Shown here: positions 6,955 through 14,252 of the stretch, in pieces
How positions within the stretch are numbered: position 1 is the stretch's first letter
How the letters are laid out: every line of letters starts with the position of its first letter
Assembly (NCBI GenBank): GCA_002788515.1
Contig: PFRJ01000107.1
Span: 1-16,900 of the forward strand
Direction of reading: 5' to 3'
DNA: 16,900 bases
DNA from: Nitrosopumilales archaeon CG_4_9_14_0_2_um_filter_34_16
Lineage (GTDB): Archaea > Thermoproteota > Nitrososphaeria > Nitrososphaerales > Nitrosopumilaceae
Notes under the pieces: model-generated
The model's input: the letters and a program-made list of their open reading frames with translations, nothing else
What the model was told of the DNA's origin: nothing
Database searches by the model: none
Made by a program: the position numbers and the translations under genes

Positions 6955-7736
6955 ATACTTTGATGTATGATACATACACAATTTTCTGGCGAGAATTAAA
7001 AAGATACAAAAAATCTCGTAGTGGTGTTCTAATTAGATTAATCCAACCTGCAATTTGGATAATTGTTATTGGAAATACTTTTTCTGGTACACAACCATTG
7101 ATTCAGTCAGTTGGATTTGAAGGTGAATACATTGAGTTTATGACCCCCGGTGTGATTATTCTAACTGCAATTTTTACAAGTATCTTTGGAGGTGTCAATA
7201 CTTTGTGGGATAGACGATATGGTTTTATGAATAAAGCGTTATCTTCTCCTATCTCTCGCTCTGCAATCGCACTTGGGAAAATGTCTGCAATTTCTTTAAT
7301 TGCAGCATTGCAAGCTAGTTTGATTCTGGGAATTGCATTAGCCATTGGTGTAACATTTCCAAATCCAATTATGATTGCACCTATTATGGCAATTGTTATT
7401 TTATTTTCCTTGGGATTCTCTGGAATTTCTGTAATGGTAGCAGCTACTGCAAAGTCACAAGAAACGTTTTGGGGAATCATTAATTTTCTTGGTATGCCTT
7501 TGTTCATGCTAAGTCCTGCTTTATTTCCATTAGAGTTGTTACCTAATTGGCTTGCAATTATCGCAAAACTAAATCCAGTAACATACACAGTACTATTAGT
7601 TAGAGAATTGATGACTGGCGTTTCTGAAGGCGGAATCCCAATACTTTTGAGCCTTGGTATACTCTTTGTGTTTGTACTTTCTATGATTGGACTTGCAAGT
7701 TATGTGTTTACGCGTGAAGTAAACAAACCATTTTAA
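6951..7736 (+). CDS. ABC-2 type transporter permease
   Basis: This 261-residue integral membrane protein has about six hydrophobic segments: roughly 28-46, 61-82, 105-132, 138-160, 170-195 and 230-253. An amphipathic N-terminal part (FWRELKRYKKSRSGVLIRLIQPAIW) precedes the first helix, as in DrrB/ABC-2 permeases. The sequence LSSPISRSAIALGKMSA (about 98-114) matches the conserved cytoplasmic loop that contacts the ATPase in this family (usual form L.(T/S)P(I/V)SR). It overlaps the ATPase gene by four bases and almost certainly forms a homodimeric permease with it. An AT-rich promoter-like region and a secreted-protein gene follow, but there is no sequence evidence that the exporter acts on that protein. 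Confidence 0.9.
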   Translation: MNTLMYDTYTIFWRELKRYKKSRSGVLIRLIQPAIWIIVIGNTFSGTQPLIQSVGFEGEYIEFMTPGVIILTAIFTSIFGGVNTLWDRRYGFMNKALSSPISRSAIALGKMSAISLIAALQASLILGIALAIGVTFPNPIMIAPIMAIVILFSLGFSGISVMVAATAKSQETFWGIINFLGMPLFMLSPALFPLELLPNWLAIIAKLNPVTYTVLLVRELMTGVSEGGIPILLSLGILFVFVLSMIGLASYVFTREVNKPF

Positions 7737-7806
7737 CATAAAATTGACAATAATTATAACATTAGCTAACTCTAGTCATGTTTCTCAAATTTTGTTATGA
7801 TTATTT

Positions 7807-9375
7807 GTGAAAATCTCGTTCATAATTTTGATGTTCTCTGTAATGTTGTTATCTAATTCTTTTGCTCAGACTTCTTTTGGTTTTGGGGATTATGATTATC
7901 TCTCTGAATGGGGCTCATTTGGAATTACCGGCGCAGGTCATTTTTCTCACCCCCAGTTCATTGCTGTAGGTGATGATGGCAGTATCTATGTTAGTGATCT
8001 TGGCAACAAACGCGTTCAAAAATTCTCAAGTGTAGGCCAATACATTACTGAGTGGGGTAAAAGTGGAAAATTGCCTGGAGAATTTCATTATCCTTCAGGA
8101 ATCGCAGTATCTGATGATTCAGTCTTTGTAGCAGATCGTGATCTTAACAGAATTCAAAAATTTTCAACAGACGGTGAATTTATTCTACAATGGGGTGTAA
8201 AAGGTATCTACGAAGGGCAATTCTACTTTCCAAATGGAATTGCTGTAAATAACGGAACTGTATATGTTGTTGATACTGGAAATCAAAGAATTCAAGCATT
8301 CTCAACAGACGGTGAATTTATCTTCTCTTTTGGCTCTAGTGGATTAAATGAAGGGCAATTTCTAAATGTATCTGGAATTGACATTGATGGTGACGGAAAT
8401 GTATATGTCACTGACAAAGGAAATGGAAAGATAGAAAAATTTGATGCAACTGGAAATCATTTAAAATCATTTCCATTTCATTCTTCAAACTATGTTTTCA
8501 GTCCTGAGGCAATAGCTGTTGATCCTTCTGGTGAAATGTTTGTTGTAAACTCTGCAAATGATAGAATTTTACATCTGTCTCAAGACTCAAATCTTAATCT
8601 GAATGTTTTTGATCAAATCGGTCCATACGATGATTCACTTGAAATCATCACTGATATCACGATTGGAATTAATGGAGAATTGTTAGTTGTAGATTCTGCA
8701 AAGCACAATATCAAATCATTTGAAACTGCATTTTACACAAAACCTGTAATTGTTGATTATATTCCAACTGTAGAAATAGTTGAAAATACCTCTTATGATA
8801 CAACCAAGCCTGTAATCACCGTACCACTTTCATTAATAGTTGAGGCTGATGACTTTCTAACTAGTATTGATTTTGGAAATGCTATTGCCACAGATGATGG
8901 TGGAATTAAAACAGTACTTAACAATGCACCTGATGCATTTCCTCCTGGCGTGACTACCATTATTTGGATTGCATTTGATCTTGTTGGGTACTCTGCCAGT
9001 GACTCTCAAACTGTCACTGTCAACACTTGCGGACACCCTTACTCTGATTATAATATGATCAAAGGAACTCCAAACGATGATGTAATCCAGGGAACCGATG
9101 GAGATGATTTGATCTTTGGATTTGCAGGAAATGATCTAATCTCTGGCGGATTGGGTGATGATTGCATTTTTGGTGGTCCAGGTGACGATGTCATTTTAGG
9201 TGAAGATGGAGATGATATGATAAAGGGTAATTCTGGACACGATATTCTAAAAGGACAATCAGGAATAGATGTAATCTATGCTAATTCTGGATCTGATGTG
9301 ATGGATGGTGGAGCAAACTCTGATCGATGTTACCTTGACTCTGACAAAGATCTGCTATTAAACTGTGAAAACTAG
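7807..9375 (+). CDS. Secreted NHL-repeat protein with HYR-like and RTX calcium-binding domains
   Basis: A GTG start gives a 522-residue protein with a clear signal peptide (KISFIILMFSVMLLSNSFAQ, cleavage near 21). Residues about 31-305 hold roughly six NHL repeats (for example FHYPSGIAVSDDSVFVADRD and FYFPNGIAVNNGTVYVVDT), which form a beta-propeller. Residues about 331-406 (DTTKPVITVP...GVTTIIWIAFDLVGY...SQTVTV) resemble a HYR domain, an Ig-like adhesion module. Residues about 419-505 are RTX-type nonapeptide repeats (GNDLISGGLGDDCIFGG, GDDVILGEDGDDMIKG), which bind Ca2+ in a beta-roll. Four cysteines lie in the C-terminal quarter. Expected location is the cell surface or medium. An ATG at 7831 would cut the signal peptide, and the ATG at 7797 is out of frame, so GTG is chosen. 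A TATA-like TAATTATAAC lies at 7751-7760. Confidence 0.85.
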   Translation: MKISFIILMFSVMLLSNSFAQTSFGFGDYDYLSEWGSFGITGAGHFSHPQFIAVGDDGSIYVSDLGNKRVQKFSSVGQYITEWGKSGKLPGEFHYPSGIAVSDDSVFVADRDLNRIQKFSTDGEFILQWGVKGIYEGQFYFPNGIAVNNGTVYVVDTGNQRIQAFSTDGEFIFSFGSSGLNEGQFLNVSGIDIDGDGNVYVTDKGNGKIEKFDATGNHLKSFPFHSSNYVFSPEAIAVDPSGEMFVVNSANDRILHLSQDSNLNLNVFDQIGPYDDSLEIITDITIGINGELLVVDSAKHNIKSFETAFYTKPVIVDYIPTVEIVENTSYDTTKPVITVPLSLIVEADDFLTSIDFGNAIATDDGGIKTVLNNAPDAFPPGVTTIIWIAFDLVGYSASDSQTVTVNTCGHPYSDYNMIKGTPNDDVIQGTDGDDLIFGFAGNDLISGGLGDDCIFGGPGDDVILGEDGDDMIKGNSGHDILKGQSGIDVIYANSGSDVMDGGANSDRCYLDSDKDLLLNCEN

Positions 9376-9388
9376 GTTTTATCTAATC

Positions 9389-9441
9389 ATACTATATTCC
9401 TATATTCTAACTATAGAAAATGATCTTTCTGTTTATAGTAT
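9389..9441 (+). promoter_or_regulatory. Promoter of the three-repeat secreted protein gene, with inverted pair
   Basis: TATAGTAT at 9434-9441 lies about 25 bases before the ATG at 9463 and is the likely TATA box of a leaderless transcript. Its exact reverse complement ATACTATA is at 9389-9396. The sequence ATACTATAT at 9389-9397 recurs at 11144-11152 in front of the phosphate operon, where it is again paired with TATAGTA. Whether the upstream copy is an operator or simply AT-rich sequence cannot be decided here. Confidence 0.4.
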
Positions 9442-9462
9442 CTAAAATTACTTCACAGCTCA

Positions 9463-11049
9463 ATGACAACAAAAAACATTCTATTGACAACAACAATTGG
9501 TCTGATTGCAATACTTTCCATAACTATCCTTTCTAACTTTGAGGCGTTTGCAGAAGAAGAAAAGACAGGATACTCTATGGCTGAAAATGTAAGGTCTGTA
9601 ATGACGTTTACTTTCAGAGATGGTGTGGAAGTACATGAATTCCCAGTTTATTCTATGACTACTGATTTTGTTTCAAATCGTGGAACAACTTTCAAAGTCG
9701 AAGGAATTGTGGGTGATGCTCCATTATTACATCAAGCACAAGATGAATCTTACAAATACAGAGTTATGCTTAGCAAAACAAATAACAGTTTTGAGTTTAA
9801 TTTTAGATATTTTGATGTGAGTGTAGATTTTTTCAGAGATGACACTCTAATCAACTCAAAGAAATATCAAAATTGTCAAATTGATGACTATGCAACAAAA
9901 ACATTGAATGCAGGAGATTACGAAAGTTACATGTCTTCTAAATCTGGATTTGCTGTGATTGACGAGATTGAATTCACATGTGGTGGTTTTGTATCTACTA
10001 AAACACCAAATATAGCACAATATCAAAACACTTTCACTGATTATGCTACAGTACCATTAGATCATAAATTTGCAGAAGACGTCAGAACTATTGCAACATT
10101 TGATTTTGATACTGGTTCTGAAAGAATTGAATTTCATGGATTTGAACTAGACACTGGGTATGCTGAAACTAGTAGTGCCGGTCCAAGTTTTACTGTAGAA
10201 AGAACTCTGGATTATTTTCCTCTATTAGAACAAGAAATTAACAACTCCAGAAATATTTCTGCTCTTCACACATCATACAATTCTGATTTTAATGTGGATG
10301 TTGAGTTTGTAAATTCTGAAAAAACTCTACGTAATCTTGAGTACACTAACTGTCATGTAACTTCTATGAATATTGTTACACAATCTGACAAAGAAGAAGG
10401 ATTTACTGGAAAAAGTGGATTTGCACTAGTTCAACAAACTGGATTTACATGTGCTGGAATGACATCTTATAATCCCGTATATGACGAACGAAATGATTCT
10501 TCAAGACGTCCAATGATGTATAGTGTTACACCAATCCACTCATACAATGTTGGAACCGGTGCACATGCTCAAGCAACATTCACTTATCTTGATGGTTCAG
10601 AGATTATTGATTTTCCAATATTCATTCAAAGTAAAGTTCTGGGAAAATCATCTCCTACATTTACTTTGCAAGGAATAGTTGGTGACTTTCCAATGCTCTA
10701 TGAACGTGTGGATGAAAATCTGAACATTCAAAAAGTTTCAGGTTCAAGTTATGTTGAAAAATTTGATGTAGATGTAGAACTATTGTACGGTGAAAAAAGT
10801 GTTAGGGGATTTAACTACTCTGATTGTCGTGTAGTAGACTATGATGTTGGTTCTGCCATGAATAAAGAAGAAAATTATCTCAAAGGTCAATTTGCTTTGG
10901 AGAATACTTTTCAATTTGAATGCAGAGGCTATACACCAAATAACCCTGCTTATGATGCAATGTTCAAAACAACATCTTATGGTACAACATTAAACACCAA
11001 AGATCTAAAACCTACAGATTCTTGGGGCCCAAACTTCAAAGTAGAATAA
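9463..11049 (+). CDS. Secreted protein with three copies of a two-cysteine domain
   Basis: I do not recognise this 528-residue protein by function. It has a signal peptide (about 1-30, hydrophobic core LLTTTIGLIAILSITILS, cleavage after AFA), then three related domains at about 43-175, 206-332 and 368-490. Each domain opens with a strand such as VMTFTFRDG, ATFDFDTGS or ATFTYLDGS followed by an (E)xxxF element. Each then has a TFKVEGIVGDAPLL-like strand, NCxI/NCxV/DCRV, and finally a phenylalanine two or three residues from the second cysteine (FTCGG, FTCAG, FECRG). The cysteines pair as 138/173, 297/330 and 455/487, so one disulfide per domain is likely. No C-terminal anchor or sorting motif is seen. 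It is followed by a strong T-tract and then the phosphate uptake operon. A surface-layer-associated or binding role is possible but unproven. Confidence 0.8.
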   Translation: MTTKNILLTTTIGLIAILSITILSNFEAFAEEEKTGYSMAENVRSVMTFTFRDGVEVHEFPVYSMTTDFVSNRGTTFKVEGIVGDAPLLHQAQDESYKYRVMLSKTNNSFEFNFRYFDVSVDFFRDDTLINSKKYQNCQIDDYATKTLNAGDYESYMSSKSGFAVIDEIEFTCGGFVSTKTPNIAQYQNTFTDYATVPLDHKFAEDVRTIATFDFDTGSERIEFHGFELDTGYAETSSAGPSFTVERTLDYFPLLEQEINNSRNISALHTSYNSDFNVDVEFVNSEKTLRNLEYTNCHVTSMNIVTQSDKEEGFTGKSGFALVQQTGFTCAGMTSYNPVYDERNDSSRRPMMYSVTPIHSYNVGTGAHAQATFTYLDGSEIIDFPIFIQSKVLGKSSPTFTLQGIVGDFPMLYERVDENLNIQKVSGSSYVEKFDVDVELLYGEKSVRGFNYSDCRVVDYDVGSAMNKEENYLKGQFALENTFQFECRGYTPNNPAYDAMFKTTSYGTTLNTKDLKPTDSWGPNFKVE

Positions 11050-11051
11050 AC

Positions 11052-11081
11052 CCATTTTTTCTTTTCTTTATTTTTTTAAAC
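11052..11081 (+). terminator. T-tract terminator
   Basis: Directly after the stop of the three-repeat secreted protein there are several T runs (CATTTTTTCTTTTCTTT, then ATTTTTTTAAA). This is the form of archaeal intrinsic terminators, which do not need a hairpin. It would separate that gene from the phosphate operon. Confidence 0.5.
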
Positions 11082-11115
11082 CATATTTTATAGTGCGATC
11101 AGATCAAAATCCGTG

Positions 11116-11152
11116 ATTGTACTGTCTTTCTATATAGTACAATATACTATAT
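11116..11152 (+). promoter_or_regulatory. Overlapping inverted repeats upstream of the phosphate uptake operon
   Basis: Two perfect inverted repeats overlap here. The first is ATTGTACT (11116-11123) and AGTACAAT (11136-11143), with a 12-base spacer. The second is ATATAGTA (11132-11139) and TACTATAT (11145-11152), with a 5-base spacer. They lie 40-76 bases before the ATG at 11192. The TATA-like TACTATAT may be the core promoter, giving a short leader. A regulator site controlling the DUF47-PiT operon, for instance in response to phosphate, is plausible by position only. Confidence 0.45.
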
Positions 11153-11191
11153 GTTGACTAGCCTTAAGTCTAAAAATTCACGCACTAAATC

Positions 11192-11821
11192 ATGGGACAA
11201 TGGTTATCATGGATAAAATCAAACGAGAAGGCACTCTTAACAATTCTAGATGATTTGGCAAAAAAAGCAGTTGAAACCTCTGAAGCCATAGTGGTTTTAT
11301 TTGAAGATCTGAATAATGTTGAGCAAGGAAAAAAAATTCATCAACTTGAAACTGAGGCAGATGTTTTAACACGTGATATATTTTCTGAACTAAACAAGAC
11401 GTTCATTACCCCTCTAGATCGTGAGGACATGCAGAGAATTGCATCAAAAATAGATGATGTAATTGACTTTATGGATGGAATTGCAGCCAGGATCTACAGT
11501 TACAAAATCACTACTCCTCCACCATACACATTGGAAATGGCTAAGGAATTAGTCAAAGCAACCAAAGAAGTTGAATACATGATTTCAAAATTACAGCGTA
11601 TCAAAAACCCAAAAGATATGATTGAACATTGTAGAAATACAAGTGATATTGAACACCTTGTTGACGATTTATACCGAGAAGCTATCAAAGAATTGTTTGA
11701 ATCTGATGATGCAATCAAAATCATAAAACTAAAAGATATCTACGAGACAATGGAAACTGCTTCAGACCGATGTGTTGATGTTGCAGATGTAATAGAAGAT
11801 ATCGTTTTAAAATATACCTGA
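11192..11821 (+). CDS. DUF47 / PhoU-like phosphate transport regulator
   Basis: This 209-residue, all-helical, acidic protein has the PhoU-like DUF47 architecture (PF01865). Metal-ligand style acidic motifs are at about 53-62 (ETEADVLTRD), 76-95 (DREDMQRIASKIDDVIDFMD), 150-160 (DIEHLVDDLYRE) and about 183-204 (KDIYETMETASDRCVDVADVIED). Proteins of this family are usually encoded beside PiT permeases and are thought to modulate them. Here the PiT gene follows after nine bases in the same direction, so an operon is clear. There is no signal peptide or membrane segment, so it is cytoplasmic and probably at the inner face of the membrane. ATG at 11192 is well supported by the conserved length. 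Overlapping inverted repeats upstream suggest control of the operon. Confidence 0.88.
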   Translation: MGQWLSWIKSNEKALLTILDDLAKKAVETSEAIVVLFEDLNNVEQGKKIHQLETEADVLTRDIFSELNKTFITPLDREDMQRIASKIDDVIDFMDGIAARIYSYKITTPPPYTLEMAKELVKATKEVEYMISKLQRIKNPKDMIEHCRNTSDIEHLVDDLYREAIKELFESDDAIKIIKLKDIYETMETASDRCVDVADVIEDIVLKYT

Positions 11822-11830
11822 GATGATTAG

Positions 11831-12817
11831 ATGATAGAGCTAGCAATAGGTGCAATAATTGTTGCGTTAATCTTTGATTTTGTAAATGGGTTTAACGATT
11901 CCGCAAATTCTGTTGCTACAGTTATTGGAACACGCGTTCTCAAACCCATCCATGCAGTAGCTTTATCTGCTGGAGCAAATTTTGCTGGCCCATTTATTTT
12001 TGGTGTGGCAGTCGCAACAACCATTTCTAAGGGTATTCTAAATCCTGATGATGTTACAGTTTACATGGTTGTTGGTGCTTTAGCCGGTGCAATTGGTTGG
12101 AGTAGCATTTGTACTTATTTTGGATTGCCAATATCAAACAGTCATTCTTTAGTTGGCGGAATAATGGGCGCAGGTATTGCTGTTTTAGGTTTTGAACAAT
12201 TACTTTATGGTGGTCTTCAAAAAGTATTGACAGGAATTGTAGTTGCACCCACAGGTGGCATAGTTTTTGGTTTCTTGTTAACTGGATTGATTATTACTCT
12301 ATTTGCACATCATAGACCTGCAATTATAAATAAAACTTTTGGTAGATTACAAATTATTTCTTCAGGTTGGTTTGCTTTAACTCATGGGGCAAACGATGGA
12401 CAAAAAACCATGGGTATTATTGTGTTGATTTTATTTTCAACAGGTATGATTCCTGAACTTGAAATGCCATTATGGGTGATTTTTGCAGCTGCATCTGCTA
12501 TGGCTCTTGGAACATTCCTTGGAGGATACAAAGTTATCAAAACATTGGGCATGAAAATTACAAAATTGAAGCCATATCAGGGATTTGCAGCAGAAACTGG
12601 AGGCGGTATCATGTTGGCTGTTTTCTCAGTATTTGGTATTCCTGCAAGTACAACGCACGCTATTACTGGTACTATCATGGGTGCAGGTGCAGCCCGCAGA
12701 AAACGTGCTGTACGCTGGAAGGTTGGAAAACAAATTGTCTTTGCATGGATAATAACAATACCTGGAAGTGCTGGAATGGCAATCGCATTTACTTATTTGA
12801 TTTATCTATTTGTTTGA
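11831..12817 (+). CDS. PiT-family inorganic phosphate permease
   Basis: This 328-residue membrane protein takes up inorganic phosphate, probably coupled to H+ or Na+. Both PiT (PF01384) signature repeats are visible. GFNDSANSVATVIGTR (about 20-35) and HGANDGQKTMGI (about 185-196) carry the paired GxND motifs. SNSHSLVGGIMGAG (about 102-115) and STTHAITGTIMGAG (about 273-286) form the second inverted pair. About ten hydrophobic segments are present; a basic loop RRKRAVRWK (289-297) lies near the end. It follows the DUF47 gene by nine bases. PiT carriers also admit arsenate, which gives sense to the arsenate-resistance genes about 1.4 kb downstream. Low-affinity PiT and high-affinity Pst systems can coexist; no Pst gene is in this window. 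Confidence 0.93.
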   Translation: MIELAIGAIIVALIFDFVNGFNDSANSVATVIGTRVLKPIHAVALSAGANFAGPFIFGVAVATTISKGILNPDDVTVYMVVGALAGAIGWSSICTYFGLPISNSHSLVGGIMGAGIAVLGFEQLLYGGLQKVLTGIVVAPTGGIVFGFLLTGLIITLFAHHRPAIINKTFGRLQIISSGWFALTHGANDGQKTMGIIVLILFSTGMIPELEMPLWVIFAAASAMALGTFLGGYKVIKTLGMKITKLKPYQGFAAETGGGIMLAVFSVFGIPASTTHAITGTIMGAGAARRKRAVRWKVGKQIVFAWIITIPGSAGMAIAFTYLIYLFV

Positions 12818-12870
12818 TTTCAAACAATATCTTCATTTTTATTTCAGCAAAAATTTTCTGATGTATTCTA

Positions 12871-13953
12871 ATGGACATTTTACAATTAATTCAATCAAAT
12901 TTACTTACTCCGATAATTCTTTTCTTCTTGTTTGGACTTGTAGCAGCAAGAATAAAATCAGATTTAAAAATTCCTGAGGCAATTTCAGAATTTTTGCCGA
13001 TCTATCTTTTAGCTGCAATTGGGCTTCATGGTGGAATTGAGATGAAAAATACTGGATTTGAGAATATGTTGATACCTATGCTCGTGGCGATTGGTCTTTC
13101 TCTTTTGTTTACATTGAATCATTATCAAATTCTAAGAAGATTGGGAAAATTCAATATTTTTGATTCTTATGCATTAGCATCAACGTATGGTGCAGTAGGA
13201 GCTGTAACTTTTTCTGTTGGTTTGTCATTTCTCAAAAATCAAGGTGTTTCATCAGAAGGGTATCTTGCAGCTGTTTTAGCAGTATTGGAACCAGTTGCAT
13301 TCATCATGGCTATATTTCTAACAAACATGGCAGTATCAAAACAAATCAAAGCCAAGAAAAAATCTTTTACAACCGATGATTCATCTGATGTTGATATTGA
13401 AGTACAGAATAAAACAAAACTTTCTCAGGTTTTACATGAATCAGTTACTGGCAAGGCAATAGTAATTTTGTTGGGAAGCATAATCATTGGATATATCATT
13501 GGAGAGGAAGGGGTTGGTTCAATCAAAATTGTATTTGATGAAATGTTTACTGGTGCAATTGTAATTTTTATGATTGAGATGGGCGTAATTGCTGGTCAAA
13601 GACTAGATGATATTAAAAAAGTTGGAATCTTTCTTACTGCATTTGCATTGATCATGCCTACTTTTAATGGAATTATTGGCGTTTTAGTTGCAACTGTCAT
13701 GGGGTTAAGTTTGGGTGGTGCAGTTATGTTTGGATTACTGTTGGCAAGTGCATCTTTCATTGCAGCCCCTGCAGTTTTACGACATGCAATTCCTCAAGCA
13801 AATCCAAGTCTTTACATCACCTCTGCATTGGGAATTACATTTCCGTATAACATAATTGTCTTGTTACCAATTATGTTTACAATTTCATCTATTCTTCATA
13901 CTGGGGAAGGATCGATAGACTTATTCCATTATATTTTAAAGGATTTGATATGA
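12871..13953 (+). CDS. sbtA: SbtA-like sodium-dependent bicarbonate transporter
   Basis: The 360-residue protein matches the SbtA family (PF05982, formerly DUF897), which imports HCO3- with Na+ across the cytoplasmic membrane. Two membrane halves (about 12-155 and 193-342) are joined by a charged cytoplasmic loop (about 156-190). Family-like stretches are FLPIYLLAAIGLHGGIEM (41-58), YGAVGAVTFSVG (106-117), EMGVIAGQRL (236-245) and ASASFIAAPAVLRHAIPQAN (292-311), followed by PSLYITSALGITFPYN. The last region closely follows cyanobacterial SbtA (SASYIAVPAA...PEANPS.Y). The next gene is a PII-like protein overlapping by four bases (ATGA), exactly the sbtA-sbtB arrangement. A T-rich TATA-like element (about 12837-12844) lies some 30 bases upstream, so it has its own promoter. 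Function is inferred from homology; ion dependence is not shown by sequence. Confidence 0.88.
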   Translation: MDILQLIQSNLLTPIILFFLFGLVAARIKSDLKIPEAISEFLPIYLLAAIGLHGGIEMKNTGFENMLIPMLVAIGLSLLFTLNHYQILRRLGKFNIFDSYALASTYGAVGAVTFSVGLSFLKNQGVSSEGYLAAVLAVLEPVAFIMAIFLTNMAVSKQIKAKKKSFTTDDSSDVDIEVQNKTKLSQVLHESVTGKAIVILLGSIIIGYIIGEEGVGSIKIVFDEMFTGAIVIFMIEMGVIAGQRLDDIKKVGIFLTAFALIMPTFNGIIGVLVATVMGLSLGGAVMFGLLLASASFIAAPAVLRHAIPQANPSLYITSALGITFPYNIIVLLPIMFTISSILHTGEGSIDLFHYILKDLI

Positions 13954-14252
13954 AACTCTACAACGTAAAATTACTGACAGTTACTTGTGAAATACTTGCT
14001 CAAAAAAACGTACTTGAAATTTTAAAAAATCATGAAATTACAGGTTATACAGCTTATGAAGTAGATGGAAATGGAACTCGTGGATTACGTGGTCAGGGAT
14101 TCAAGAATGAAAAAAACGTTAAAGTTGAAGTAATAGTGCGTGAAGAAAAACTATCTGGCGTAATTGAGGAAATCTCAAGAACCCTCTTTGCAAATTTTGC
14201 AGTAGTTCTTTATGTTAGTGATATCGGTGTTGTAAGAACCGAAAATTTTTAA
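13950..14252 (+). CDS. sbtB: SbtB-like PII signalling protein, regulator of SbtA
   Basis: This 100-residue protein has the PII ferredoxin-like fold: strand VKLLTVTCEI (6-15), helix LAQKNVLEILKNH (16-28), strand and T-loop GYTAYEVDGNGTRGLRGQG (32-50), then VKVEVIVRE (57-65), a helix, and a final strand AVVLYVSDIGVV. The T-loop segment aligns well with cyanobacterial SbtB (GYTVMNTGGKGSRNVRSSG), keeping the glycines and the two arginines (44 and 47). In cyanobacteria SbtB is trimeric, binds adenine nucleotides including cAMP, and docks on SbtA to block it. The C-terminal CGPxGC redox loop of some cyanobacterial SbtB proteins is absent: this protein ends ...RTENF. It starts inside the sbtA stop codon and ends in a four-base overlap with the convergent arsR gene. 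Confidence 0.82.
   Translation: MKLYNVKLLTVTCEILAQKNVLEILKNHEITGYTAYEVDGNGTRGLRGQGFKNEKNVKVEVIVREEKLSGVIEEISRTLFANFAVVLYVSDIGVVRTENF

Noticed and set aside
7103..7588. Long open frame of 161 codons on the minus strand inside the ABC-2 permease gene
   Set aside because: It lies wholly antisense to a clearly recognised permease, has no promoter or family likeness, and its hydrophobic content mirrors the membrane helices of the real gene.
12472..12861. Plus-strand open frame of 129 codons rich in Cys and Trp
   Set aside because: It is the +1 shadow of the PiT permease gene and has the odd composition of a wrong frame.
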